DNA of 64,000 bases from Gammaproteobacteria bacterium. GTDB lineage: Bacteria; Pseudomonadota; Gammaproteobacteria; Steroidobacterales; Woeseiaceae. The stretch lies in NCBI GenBank assembly GCA_029865385.1, contig JAOUGX010000007.1:1-64000 (forward strand), written 5' to 3'. Below, piece by piece: positions 1 to 8,254 of the stretch; positions within the stretch are counted from its first letter, which is position 1, and every line of letters starts with the position of its first letter. The notes under the pieces were generated by a model. The model was not told the origin of the DNA. It ran no database searches and was given only the letters and a program-made list of their open reading frames with translations. The translations under genes and the position numbers were made by a program.

Positions 1-137
1 GCGCATTCGACAACGCCAACCTGAATCCGGATGGCAGCATCGGCACCATCGGTTCCGGTAATGCCTATGCCGATACCACCCCATGGGGTATCGACGGCGG
101 CTTCTGGTACGCGCGTTTCACGGCTAATTTCGACTAG
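1..137 (+). CDS. C-terminal end of a probable outer-membrane protein (partial)
   Basis: The window opens inside a reading frame (codons in phase with position 3) that ends at a TAG at 135-137 and yields about 44 residues. The last residues, GGFWYARFTANFD, alternate hydrophobic and polar residues and nearly end in an aromatic, as the closing beta strand of an outer-membrane barrel often does. It is followed directly by a strong terminator, so it is the last gene of its transcript. The family cannot be named from this fragment; a TonB-dependent receptor or other barrel is a guess. Confidence 0.5.
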   Translation, partial: AFDNANLNPDGSIGTIGSGNAYADTTPWGIDGGFWYARFTANFD

Positions 138-162
138 TCGAAAAACAGCAAGCTGAAAAAGG

Positions 163-194
163 AAAGGCGCTCTTCGAAAAAAGAGCGCCTTTTT
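163..194 (+). terminator. Rho-independent terminator after the partial first gene
   Basis: A 12-bp perfect stem (163-174 with 181-192), a six-base loop and a following T-rich run lie 25 bases after the stop codon of the first gene. Confidence 0.9.
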
Positions 195-230
195 CTTTGG
201 CGAAATCAAGGGGACGGTTTCATCATTGAT

Positions 231-468
231 GTCGCCTGCATTGCAGGCTCCTACAAGAGCACTATCGCCGCTGTAGGACACCGAACTGCGCGACTCTTGT
301 GTAGGAGCCTGCATTGCAGGCGACCGTATGATACTGCGATTTGCATCGCGCTCAAGGCCAATTTGCACCGACCAAAATCCGTTCCAATCGGTTCCGTGGG
401 CAAATTGGCCTGCATTGCAGGCGACAACGAAGTTAAAAAGACCTGTAGGAGCCTGCACCGCAGGCGAC
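231..468. repeat. Cluster of four REP-like elements
   Basis: This gene-free stretch holds four copies of a short palindromic element whose core is GCCTGCATTGCAGGC, preceded by GTAGGA and followed by GAC: 231-254 (inverted), 301-324 (direct), 408-425 (direct, GTAGGA lost) and 445-468 (direct, ATT changed to ACC). The 5' GTAGGA tag plus a palindrome resembles the GTRG-type REP elements of gammaproteobacteria that REP-associated transposases act on. No such transposase is visible here. Copies sit only in intergenic DNA. Confidence 0.85.
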
Positions 469-470
469 CG

Positions 471-1400
471 TCAAATGTTCGATTCGATCCATCCAAGCAC
501 ATCCGCCGTAAACTCGTCTCGATTGATCTCGTTGAACATCTCGTGTCGCGCATCCGCATACACTTTGACCGACACATTTTGATGACCCGTGCCGCGATAG
601 GCGTCGGCAAGAAGATTCATGCCTATCTGCCCGCCCACAGGATCCCGCTCGCCACCCGTGATCAGGATAGGTAAGGGGGCCGGAATCATTCTCATGGAGC
701 CAGGCTTTCGAATTTTCAGGAGGGCAGCGGTCAGGTCGACCCACAGCCCGTTGCTCGAGTCGACACCGCACAGCGGATCGTCGATGTAGCGATCCACTTC
801 CGCGTCGTCTCTGCTGAGCCAGTCGAAAGCCGTGCGGTTCGGTGCGAACCGCTTGTTGAAATCGCCGAAGCCCAGTTGATTCAGCATCGTACTGCGAGCA
901 CGGGGCCCGCGGCGCCATGCAATGAATCGCGCAATCAGGTGCCCGGGAACGAGCTGCAGGCGAGGCGCCAGCGTCGAAGCGGAAAGAATCAGCGCGTCAA
1001 CATCCTGCGGATGCTGCATAACGAATCCCTGTGCGACGTAGGAGCCCATGCTGTGACCGAGCAAGACGAGCGGCTTGTCGTGAAAGCGCTGCCGGATTTC
1101 TTGTTGTACAACGCGGACGTCCGAAATGACCCGTTCCCAGCCATTTTCGTCGGCGAAGTAGCCGAGATCTTCCTCCGCACAGTTCTCGCCGTGGCCACGG
1201 TGGTTGTGTGCGAATACGGCATATCCCTGCCTGTTGCATTGTGCGGCAAAGCGAGCGTAACGCGCGGGATGCTCTGCCAGCCCGTGCAGAATCTGCACAA
1301 CGGCTGTCGGCTGCGCATTGCCCCAGTAGTCGAGCAGGATTTCACGACCGTCCTCGGCCGAAAGTGTCGAACGTTGAGCTTTTGCTTGCATGGTGTCCAC
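471..1400 (-). CDS. Alpha/beta hydrolase, monoacylglycerol lipase-like
   Basis: A 309-residue cytoplasmic serine hydrolase of the lysophospholipase/monoacylglycerol lipase group. The nucleophile elbow GHSMG is at residues 115-119 (Ser117); a HGLAEH segment near residue 39 is the usual oxyanion region, an Asp in GGERDP near residue 254 and a His in DARHEMFNE near residue 288 complete the triad. No signal peptide. It is likely to cleave monoacylglycerols or similar esters; the substrate cannot be read from sequence. It is divergent from the glutathione transferase gene at 1463, with only 62 bases between the starts. Confidence 0.88.
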   Translation of the reverse strand: MDTMQAKAQRSTLSAEDGREILLDYWGNAQPTAVVQILHGLAEHPARYARFAAQCNRQGYAVFAHNHRGHGENCAEEDLGYFADENGWERVISDVRVVQQEIRQRFHDKPLVLLGHSMGSYVAQGFVMQHPQDVDALILSASTLAPRLQLVPGHLIARFIAWRRGPRARSTMLNQLGFGDFNKRFAPNRTAFDWLSRDDAEVDRYIDDPLCGVDSSNGLWVDLTAALLKIRKPGSMRMIPAPLPILITGGERDPVGGQIGMNLLADAYRGTGHQNVSVKVYADARHEMFNEINRDEFTADVLGWIESNI

Positions 1401-1462
1401 CGAACCGGATCGGCACGCATGATAAGCTATTCGAGACCCTTATTCAGGAGCGCGTGAAAGCA

Positions 1463-2200
1463 ATGATCGATTTGTATTACTGGCCGACGCCGAATGGCCG
1501 AAAGATTTCGATAATGCTCGAAGAGACCGGGCTGGAGTACAAGATTATTCCGCTCGATATCGGACGGGGCGATCAGTTCTCGCCAGAATTTCTCGACATC
1601 AGCCCGAACAATCGCATGCCGGCTATTGTCGATCACGATCCGGACACCGGCGATGGCAAGCCGCTTTCCGTATTCGAGTCCGGCGCCATCCTGATGTACC
1701 TGGCGGAGAAAAGCGGCCAGCTGATGCCCACTGATACGCGAGGTCGCTTCGAAGTCATTCAGTGGCTGGTCTGGCAGGTTGCAGGACTCGGTCCGATGGC
1801 CGGGCAATTGAGCCACTTCGTAAACTATGCGGAGGATCCGGATCCCTACTCACTGAACCGTTACAGCAACGAATACGATCGCCTGCTAGGCGTCATGGAC
1901 GTGCGCCTCGCGGACCGCGACTATCTTGCCGGGAACTATTCGATCGCCGACATTGCGTCCTTACCCTGGGTCATGAGTTACAAGCGGCTTGGCGCGAGCC
2001 TCGATCGTTTCGGCAACTTGCGGCGCTGGTTCGACAGCCTCAAGAAAAGACCGGCCGTGATTCGCGGCGTCGATACCGGCGAGGACTGGAAGCGTACCGA
2101 ACTGACGGATGAGGCCGCCCGCAAGATCCTGTTCGGGCAGACGGCCGACGCGGTACGAGCCCGCAAAAGCAAGACTGCCGCGCAGGAAACCAGAGAGTAA
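1463..2200 (+). CDS. Glutathione S-transferase, YfcG/YghU (nu) type
   Basis: A 245-residue glutathione-dependent oxidoreductase. The start MIDLYYWPTPNGRKI, followed by SPNNRMPAIVDH and FESGAILMYLAEK, is the thioredoxin-like N-terminal half typical of E. coli YfcG/YghU proteins, which reduce disulfides and peroxides with glutathione; the helical C-terminal half includes the N-capping motif YSIADIASLPW. The frame is open further upstream, but the ATG at 1463 matches the family start and has CAGGAG 12 bases before it. The next gene, another GST, begins 7 bases after the stop, so the pair is probably one transcript. Confidence 0.9.
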   Translation: MIDLYYWPTPNGRKISIMLEETGLEYKIIPLDIGRGDQFSPEFLDISPNNRMPAIVDHDPDTGDGKPLSVFESGAILMYLAEKSGQLMPTDTRGRFEVIQWLVWQVAGLGPMAGQLSHFVNYAEDPDPYSLNRYSNEYDRLLGVMDVRLADRDYLAGNYSIADIASLPWVMSYKRLGASLDRFGNLRRWFDSLKKRPAVIRGVDTGEDWKRTELTDEAARKILFGQTADAVRARKSKTAAQETRE

Positions 2201-2207
2201 TGATTCG

Positions 2208-2837
2208 ATGAAATTCTACGACTGCGCCACGGCGCCCAGCCCGCGCAGGGTAAGAATTTTTCTTGCGGAAAAAAGCATTGAAATCCCCATCGTGCAAGTG
2301 AACCTTGCAAGCGGCGAGCAATTCGGCGACGCGTTTCGCAGCATCAATCCGGACTGTACTGTGCCGGTGCTTGAACTTGACGACGGGCGCCATTTGTCGG
2401 AGGTGTTCGCCATTTGCCAGTATCTCGAACTCGTGTATCCCGATCCCCCGCTGATGGGGCGCGATGCGGCCGAAACGGCTACCGTGACGATGTGGAATAG
2501 CAAACTCGAGTGGCAACTGCTTGCACCGTTGGCGGATGCATTTCGCAACCGGGCCCGGGGACTCAAAGACCGTGCGTTGCCGGGCCCGGAGCCTTACGAA
2601 CAGATTCCGCAACTGGCCGAGCGAGGCAGTAAGCGGGCTCTGAGCTTCCTTGGGAAGCTGGATGCGCACCTCGCAAAAGTCGAGTACCTTGCCGGCAAGC
2701 GATTTTCGATTGCCGACATTACTGCTGTCGTTGCGGTCGACTTTGCGGCGTGGTCAAAGACACCGGTCAGCGATGAGCTCATTCACTTTAATCGCTGGTA
2801 TCAGCAGGTGTCGGCGCGAAAAAGCATGGGGGCCTGA
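2208..2837 (+). CDS. Glutathione S-transferase family protein
   Basis: A 209-residue protein with an N-terminal thioredoxin-like GST fold (MKFYDCATAPSPRRVRIFLAEK, then NPDCTVPVLELDDG and LSEVFAICQYLE) and an all-helical C-terminal half with the N-capping-box motif FSIADITAVV. The ATG at 2208 follows the upstream GST stop by 7 bases. A Cys at position 6 and Ser11 in the first loop are candidate catalytic residues, unlike the YfcG-type neighbour. The substrate is unknown. Together the pair suggests detoxification or thiol repair. Confidence 0.87.
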   Translation: MKFYDCATAPSPRRVRIFLAEKSIEIPIVQVNLASGEQFGDAFRSINPDCTVPVLELDDGRHLSEVFAICQYLELVYPDPPLMGRDAAETATVTMWNSKLEWQLLAPLADAFRNRARGLKDRALPGPEPYEQIPQLAERGSKRALSFLGKLDAHLAKVEYLAGKRFSIADITAVVAVDFAAWSKTPVSDELIHFNRWYQQVSARKSMGA

Positions 2838-2864
2838 TGCGATAATTTGTCGGAAACCGATGGG

Positions 2865-2929
2865 TCGCCTGCATCGCAGGCGACAACGATTTCGAGAAGA
2901 ATTTGTAGGAGCCTGCATCGCAGGCGACC
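2865..2929. repeat. Inverted pair of REP-like elements
   Basis: Two copies of the palindromic element with a CATCG variant centre lie between the convergent GST and TPR genes: 2865-2885 lacks the GTAGGA tag and 2906-2929 is complete. Their position between convergent gene ends is typical of BIME-like REP pairs. Confidence 0.8.
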
Positions 2930-2940
2930 CGTAGGGCCGG

Positions 2941-3684
2941 TCAGGACAGGCGCTTGGCGCCGCTGCTGGCTTCCGCGATCCATGTTTTCTGCGCCTTGCG
3001 GTAGTGGCGGGGAGCCAGTTCGGCACTTGTGACGATGTCCTCGTATTCCGCCAGCGCTTCCGCGGGCTTCCCCTGGCGCTCCAACAACTGGGCGAAACGG
3101 ACCTTGGCTTCTGCGCCGGGATAGTAGGCAGCCACGGCGCGGTATTCTTCTTCGGCTTTGTGCAGGTCTCCGCATTGCTCGACACTTCTCGCATAGAGCA
3201 GGTGTCCTTCGGCGGAACGAAAATCGGGATTCTTTTCAATCAAAACGTCGAGTGTTTCCCGTGCTTTCGCAAAATCGCCATTGCCGAACCGGGCCTGCGC
3301 AAGCCCGAGCATCAGGTCGGGGTCGTGCTCGTAGAGGCCGGTCAGCGCCGCTTCATAATGCCGGATCGCTTCTTCGTAGCGTCCGGATGCCGTCAGTTCG
3401 CCCGCAAGGTGCCTCGCTGCATCAACGCTGCCCGACAACTTGTGCATCCGCTGGTGCTGCCGGATGTCGGCTTCGGGGTCCAGTTTCTTTCTTATGCTGC
3501 GAAGCGCCCCGCGCGCCTGCGGATTGCCGGACAGTTCCGGCAGGAGTTCGACAATCAGGTATGCGATGGAACCGATCATCGGCACGAACACGATCAGGTA
3601 AATCCAGTACACAGCCCGGCCGGTTCGCATGACGTGTACGACCAGTGCTATTTGCACAATGACAGAAAGAATCAGTAGTGGCAT
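2941..3684 (-). CDS. Membrane-anchored TPR protein with PLDc_N-like N-terminus
   Basis: A 247-residue protein. Residues 1-50 form two membrane helices with the sequence style of the phospholipase-D N-terminal domain (RAVYWIYLIVFVPMIGSIAY). Residues 80-235 are tetratricopeptide repeats (ASGRYEEAIRHYEAAL, NGDFAKARETLDVLIEKNP, CGDLHKAEEEYRAVAAYYP). No catalytic HKD motif is present, so it is a scaffold rather than a lipase. It starts 13 bases after the stop of the membrane gene at 3698-4183 and is likely cotranscribed with it. Confidence 0.75.
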   Translation of the reverse strand: MPLLILSVIVQIALVVHVMRTGRAVYWIYLIVFVPMIGSIAYLIVELLPELSGNPQARGALRSIRKKLDPEADIRQHQRMHKLSGSVDAARHLAGELTASGRYEEAIRHYEAALTGLYEHDPDLMLGLAQARFGNGDFAKARETLDVLIEKNPDFRSAEGHLLYARSVEQCGDLHKAEEEYRAVAAYYPGAEAKVRFAQLLERQGKPAEALAEYEDIVTSAELAPRHYRKAQKTWIAEASSGAKRLS

Positions 3685-3697
3685 GAATTTGGACCAG

Positions 3698-4183
3698 CTA
3701 TTGTTGTGACAATGACGAACTGTTGCGGTTCATCCCCAGTGCGCGGAATCCCAGCACGAGCAGCGTCACCAGCTTTGCGAGTTCGAGCACTGCGTAAGCG
3801 CCATGCGCGATTGACGCGGACGGTTCGGCACCGGCCACGATCTGTTGCGCTCTTGCCGACAACTCCGGCAGCAACCAGGCAGACTGTGCGATCAGTATCA
3901 GGGTCAGCAATGCACACTCCCCCCAGAAGCGGCGGGTGTTGCCGGAAACGCGAACCAACACCAGCAGCAGCACCAGCGCAACCAGTTCGACCTTGTTGAG
4001 CAGCGCAAAGACGACCCTGCCGAGGTCGAGCGCTGCCGTACGGGAAAGCACCCCGGCTGTGAACCTGGCCGGCGATTCGAGCAGCGATATGCTTGCGGTC
4101 ATGCCGAACCAGCTGAAGCACAGCCAGGCGGGATTGACGATTCCCCGGCCCAGCGCTTTCAGCGCTGCCTTGTTTAAAGGCAT
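3698..4183 (-). CDS. Four-helix integral membrane protein of unknown function
   Basis: A 161-residue hydrophobic protein with about four membrane segments (near residues 17-35, 65-82, 88-106 and 130-148) and a charged C-terminal tail. I do not recognise the family with certainty. It heads a two-gene transcript with the TPR membrane protein at 2941, so the two may act together at the inner membrane. Its start lies 87 bases from the divergent ctlX gene. Confidence 0.6.
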   Translation of the reverse strand: MPLNKAALKALGRGIVNPAWLCFSWFGMTASISLLESPARFTAGVLSRTAALDLGRVVFALLNKVELVALVLLLVLVRVSGNTRRFWGECALLTLILIAQSAWLLPELSARAQQIVAGAEPSASIAHGAYAVLELAKLVTLLVLGFRALGMNRNSSSLSQQ

Positions 4184-4270
4184 AATTCCCCACTCCTGAC
4201 ATCATGTAGCGACTCGCAGTTTAACCAATGCTCTGCCGGACTGCCCGACGCAATCGACATTCCTATAAAT

Positions 4271-5218
4271 ATGACAACAAGCAAGGAATCCCAGCTCGCC
4301 AGCGCGGTACTGATGATTCGCCCAGTGCGCTTTCAAAGCAATCCGAAAACTGCTGAGTCGAACAAGTTCCAGGGCAAGACCCGCGCTACGCCGGCCGAAC
4401 AGCAGGCGTTGGCCGCCGCTGAGTTTGAAGGGATTGCCCGTGCGCTCGAGGATCGCGGTATCAAGGTTTTATGTTTCGATGACACGCCGGAGCCGCACAC
4501 GCCCGATGCGATATTTCCCAACAACTGGGTGAGTTTTCATGCCGATGGCACGGTAGTCCTCTATCCAATGATGGCGGTAAACCGGCGTACCGAACGGCGG
4601 CCCGACATCATCGAGGCGCTGGATGAAAAACATGGCTTCGAGGTCAGACAAGTTGTCGATCTGTCACAGCACGAAGCAAACGGGCATTTTCTCGAAGGCA
4701 CGGGCAGCATGGTGCTGGATCGTGTCAATCGTATTGCCTATGCATGTCTCTCGCCAAGAACCCACCTCGATGTGCTCGGCGACTTTGCGCAGAGAATGGA
4801 TTATGAAGTCGTCGCGTTCGATGCCGTAGACAGGGATGCTGCGGCGATCTATCACACGAACGTATTGATGAATGTCGGGCGAACCCTTGCAGTTATTTGC
4901 GACGAAGCCATACCGGACAGCAAGCAGCGGGATGCTGTCATGAAGAGCCTTGTGGAGACCGGCCACGAAATCGTGTCACTCAGCATGCAGCAGATGGAAT
5001 CGTTTGCCGGAAACATGCTGGAACTCGTGACGCCGGCAGGCAAGCCACTGATTGCCATGTCCGAACGGGCGCGACGTTCATTGACGGACGCACAACTTGC
5101 CACGATCGGAAAACACGCAAGCATCGTCAGCGCGCCCATAGACAACATCGAAAGTTCCGCCGGCGGCAGCGTGCGCTGCATGCTCGCGGAAATTCACCTG
5201 CCCGGAGGCGCGGCATAG
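4271..5218 (+). CDS. ctlX: Citrulline-utilization hydrolase CtlX-type (arginine deiminase fold)
   Basis: A 315-residue cytoplasmic enzyme of the guanidino-group-modifying superfamily. Family landmarks are seen in order: MIRPVRF near the N-terminus, DAIFPNNWVSFH (substrate-binding Asp/Asn region), HFLEGTGSMVLD, YHTNVLM carrying the catalytic His195, and GGSVRCMLAE carrying the nucleophile Cys303. CtlX-like enzymes hydrolyse ureido or guanidino carbon-nitrogen bonds, for example in citrulline breakdown. The gene is followed 11 bases later by a second enzyme of the same fold, so the two likely handle successive or related arginine derivatives. Lacking biochemical data, dimethylargininase activity is an alternative. 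Confidence 0.85.
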   Translation: MTTSKESQLASAVLMIRPVRFQSNPKTAESNKFQGKTRATPAEQQALAAAEFEGIARALEDRGIKVLCFDDTPEPHTPDAIFPNNWVSFHADGTVVLYPMMAVNRRTERRPDIIEALDEKHGFEVRQVVDLSQHEANGHFLEGTGSMVLDRVNRIAYACLSPRTHLDVLGDFAQRMDYEVVAFDAVDRDAAAIYHTNVLMNVGRTLAVICDEAIPDSKQRDAVMKSLVETGHEIVSLSMQQMESFAGNMLELVTPAGKPLIAMSERARRSLTDAQLATIGKHASIVSAPIDNIESSAGGSVRCMLAEIHLPGGAA

Positions 5219-5229
5219 CGCCGCACGCA

Positions 5230-6084
5230 ATGACTGCAACCCGCAACAGAATCCTGATGTGTCCGCCCGACTTTTTTACGGTCGATTACGTCATCAATCC
5301 CTGGATGGCAGGTCACGAAGGCTCCCCGGACATCGAACTCGCACAAGAGCAATGGCAAACACTTCGCGATTCGCTTGGCGAATATGCGGATATCGTGATC
5401 ATGGAGCCGCAACCGGATTTGCCTGACCTGGTTTTTACCGCCAATGCCGGCGTCGTCTACGGCAACAAGGCGATCGCCAGTCACTTCATGCCCAAGGAAC
5501 GGCGACCCGAAGAACCTCACCTGAAAAAGTGGTTTCGCGAGAACGGATACGAATTACTGGAACTCGACGAGAAAATTGGTTTCGAGGGCGCCGGCGATTG
5601 CCTGTTTGATCGTGGTGGCCCCTGGCTATGGACGGGCTATGGATTCCGCACCGAAATAGAGGCGCATGCAGAGATCCAGAAATTTTTCGATGTCGATCTG
5701 GTTTCCATACGCCTGACCGATTCGCGCTTCTATCACATCGATACCTGTTTCTGCCCGTTGACGGGCGGATTCCTGATGTATCATCCGCCGGCTTTCGATT
5801 TCGATTCGCGCATTGCAATCGAGAGTCGCATTCCGTCACACAAGCGCATTGTCGTGGACACCGCGGACGCCGGAAATTTTGCCTGCAACGCCGTCAACAT
5901 CGGCGACCAGGTTTTCCTCAATAAGGCATCTGCGCCGCTGAAAGCGCGGCTGATGATTGCAGGTTTCGAGGTTCACGAGGTGGGGCTTTCCGAATTTCTG
6001 AAGGCCGGCGGTTCCGCGAAGTGCCTGACACTGAAGCTCGATGAGCCAGTCCGGAAGTGGAACCGGCGTGCCGGCGACCGATAA
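5230..6084 (+). CDS. Amidinotransferase / dimethylarginine hydrolase-like protein
   Basis: A 284-residue member of the amidinotransferase/DDAH superfamily. Visible motifs: LPDLVFTANAGVVYG, GFEGAGDCLFD, FYHIDTCFCPL with catalytic His169, and GGSAKCLTLKLDEP with nucleophile Cys265. These match the dimethylarginine dimethylaminohydrolase group rather than CtlX. The frame is open upstream but the ATG at 5230, 11 bases after the ctlX stop, matches the family start. Its last 44 bases overlap the M61 peptidase gene, which implies translational coupling of the three genes. Confidence 0.83.
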   Translation: MTATRNRILMCPPDFFTVDYVINPWMAGHEGSPDIELAQEQWQTLRDSLGEYADIVIMEPQPDLPDLVFTANAGVVYGNKAIASHFMPKERRPEEPHLKKWFRENGYELLELDEKIGFEGAGDCLFDRGGPWLWTGYGFRTEIEAHAEIQKFFDVDLVSIRLTDSRFYHIDTCFCPLTGGFLMYHPPAFDFDSRIAIESRIPSHKRIVVDTADAGNFACNAVNIGDQVFLNKASAPLKARLMIAGFEVHEVGLSEFLKAGGSAKCLTLKLDEPVRKWNRRAGDR

Positions 6085-7918
6085 CAACGCCATCCGGCAT
6101 CGGTATCGGATTCGCCCTGCAAACCCGGGCGCGCACCTTTACGAAGTAAGGCTGGAAGTCGAAGAGCCAGACGCGGCGGGACAGTTGTTCCGTTTGCCGG
6201 CGTGGATACCCGGCAGCTACATGATCAGAGACTACGCGAAGAACGTCGTATCGGCGCGCGCGGAAGCGGATGGCCGTGAGGTCACGCTGCAGAAAACCGA
6301 CAAGAGCAGTTGGCTGGCGGATCCTGTCGAAACACCGCTGACGCTGGTTATGGAGATATTCGGCTACGACCCGAGCGTGCGAGGCTCGCACCTCGATACG
6401 ACACATGCCTATTTCAACGGTCCCTGTGTCTTCCCCGAAGTGGTCGGCCAGCACAATTTACCGTGCGATCTGATAATTCAGGCGCCGCCAGAGGGAATCG
6501 GCAGCGACTGGCGGGTAGCAACCTCCCTGCGTTCGGCCGGCGCCGAGAAATACGGTTTCGGCGCTTACGCCGCATCCGACTACGCCGAGCTGATCGATCA
6601 TCCGGTCGAAATCGGCCAGTTGCAGATCGGCGAGTTCGAAGCTCGCGGAATACCGCACACGATTGCGATCCGCGGCACGGCCAGGGTCGACATGGCGCGG
6701 ATATGCCACGACCTCGCGACGCTTTGCGATTGCCAGCTTGGTTTCCTCGGCCCGCCGAAGAATCTCGATCGCTACCTGTTCCTGTTGATGGTGCAGGAAG
6801 AGGGCTATGGCGGACTCGAGCATCGCTGGTCGTCCAGCCTCGTGTGCAGCCGCTCGGACCTGCCGGTGCGTGGCGAGTCGACAGTGAAGGAGGGCTACCG
6901 GAAATTTCTCGGGCTGTGCAGCCACGAATATTTTCATCTGTGGAATGTCAAGCGTATGAAGCCGGAGGCGTTCACGCCGTATGACCTGCAGAAAGAATCG
7001 CATACCGGCCTGCTGTGGGTATTCGAGGGCATTACCTCCTATTACGACAACCTGATGCTGCTGCGTGCCGGGCTCATTACCGCCGAGAGCTACCTCGAGC
7101 TCATCGCCAAAACGATCACGCGGGTCATTCGCGGTCAAGGTCGTTTCCGCCAGAGTGTGGAAGAGTCCAGCTTCGACGCCTGGACCAAGTTTTACAAGCA
7201 GGATGTCAACTCGAGCAACGCCGTTGTCAGCTATTACACAAAAGGATCGCTGATCGCGCTCGCGCTGGACCTTACCCTTCGGCACCAGAGCGATGGACGC
7301 TGTTCGCTGGATGATGTCGTGCGGGAATGCTGGCGGCGCTACGGAGAAACCGGCGAGGGCATGCCGGAGCGCGGTATCGAATCCGTTGCGGAAAGTGTGT
7401 CCGGCATCGAACTCGGCGATTTCTTCGAAAGATACGTTCGCGGCACAGCCGACCTTCCGCTGCGGCTATTGTTCGAGGAACTCGGAATCGTGCTTGGGCT
7501 TCGTCCCGCCGAGGACGCGAAGGACAGCGGCGGCAAGCCGCTGCGCGGAGAACGGCCAACCGGCGGGTGGCTGGGAGCCGGTCTCGTTTACCGAAATAAC
7601 AAGAATTCCATTTCGCTGGTACACGCTGGTAGCCCGGCAGAGCGGGCCGGATTGGCGCCCGGCGACGAGCTCGTCGCACTCGATAATCTGAAACTGACGG
7701 TTGCGAATGCCGATACCTTGCTTCGGGATTATCGCGAAGGGGACTCCGTGCGATTGACGGTGTTTCGCGGCGACGAATTGCTGCGATTCATCGTGACGCT
7801 TGGCTCGCCGCCGGACGATACCTGTTACCTGACGCTGGCGGACAATCCGTCGACGCGTGCAGAATCCAGACGCAAGGCCTGGCTGGAAGGCGTGGTACCG
7901 GGAGACGGTCTGAATTAA
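6041..7918 (+). CDS. M61-family metallopeptidase with C-terminal PDZ domain
   Basis: A 625-residue zinc peptidase of the glycyl aminopeptidase family. The N-terminal beta domain (residues ~20-170, with RLPAWIPGSYMIRDYAKNV) precedes the catalytic domain with HEYFH at residues 295-299 and the third ligand Glu329 in WVFEGITSYYDN. A PDZ domain follows at ~525-600 (GAGLVYRNN, GSPAERAGLAPGDELVALD). No signal peptide is seen, so it should be cytoplasmic. Its start overlaps the upstream hydrolase by 44 bases, tying it to the ctlX operon; a role in peptide turnover alongside arginine-derivative breakdown is inference. Confidence 0.9.
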   Translation: MSQSGSGTGVPATDNNAIRHRYRIRPANPGAHLYEVRLEVEEPDAAGQLFRLPAWIPGSYMIRDYAKNVVSARAEADGREVTLQKTDKSSWLADPVETPLTLVMEIFGYDPSVRGSHLDTTHAYFNGPCVFPEVVGQHNLPCDLIIQAPPEGIGSDWRVATSLRSAGAEKYGFGAYAASDYAELIDHPVEIGQLQIGEFEARGIPHTIAIRGTARVDMARICHDLATLCDCQLGFLGPPKNLDRYLFLLMVQEEGYGGLEHRWSSSLVCSRSDLPVRGESTVKEGYRKFLGLCSHEYFHLWNVKRMKPEAFTPYDLQKESHTGLLWVFEGITSYYDNLMLLRAGLITAESYLELIAKTITRVIRGQGRFRQSVEESSFDAWTKFYKQDVNSSNAVVSYYTKGSLIALALDLTLRHQSDGRCSLDDVVRECWRRYGETGEGMPERGIESVAESVSGIELGDFFERYVRGTADLPLRLLFEELGIVLGLRPAEDAKDSGGKPLRGERPTGGWLGAGLVYRNNKNSISLVHAGSPAERAGLAPGDELVALDNLKLTVANADTLLRDYREGDSVRLTVFRGDELLRFIVTLGSPPDDTCYLTLADNPSTRAESRRKAWLEGVVPGDGLN

Positions 7919-7936
7919 TCGGCAGTGGAAAAACGG

Positions 7937-8229
7937 GTCGCCTGCAATGCAGGCTCCTACAGCCTTTCTATCGGTTTTGTAGGAGCCGGCATTGCAGGCG
8001 ACAGCGATACTGACAGCAAAACTATCTGGGCCGGCATTGCAGGCGACAGCGATGCTGACAGCAAGACTATCTGGCCCGGCATTGCAGGCGACAGCGATGC
8101 TGATAGCAAAACTATCTGGCCCGGCATTGCAGGCGACAGCGATGCTGACAGCAAAACTGTAGGAGCCTGCATTGCAGGCGACAGCGATGCTGACAGCAAA
8201 ACTGTAGGAGCCTGCATTGCAGGCGACAC
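7937..8229. repeat. Tandem array of a REP-like element with 45-bp period
   Basis: An inverted single element at 7937-7960 is followed by six direct units whose ATTGC centres fall at 7991, 8036, 8081, 8126, 8171 and 8216, exactly 45 bp apart. Each unit is the REP-like palindrome plus a spacer containing CAGCGATGCTGACAGC. Units 1, 5 and 6 keep GTAGGAGC; units 2-4 have ATCTGGGC or ATCTGGCC instead. Units 1-4 also carry GCCGGC in place of the left arm GCCTGC. The array fills the space between convergent genes. Because 45 is a multiple of three it gives a spurious open frame. Confidence 0.9.
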
Positions 8230-8254
8230 CCGGTTGACCTGCGACTGCAACGAA

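Noticed and set aside
433-918. 161-residue minus-strand frame
   Set aside because: Overlaps the alpha/beta hydrolase in another frame and shows no family features.
1039-1052. Extra REP-like element
   Set aside because: GTAGGAGCCC occurs here inside the hydrolase coding sequence without the palindrome, so it is a chance match.
7979-8229. CRISPR-like array
   Set aside because: The spacers are nearly identical to each other and the repeat is a REP-type palindrome found singly elsewhere; no cas genes.
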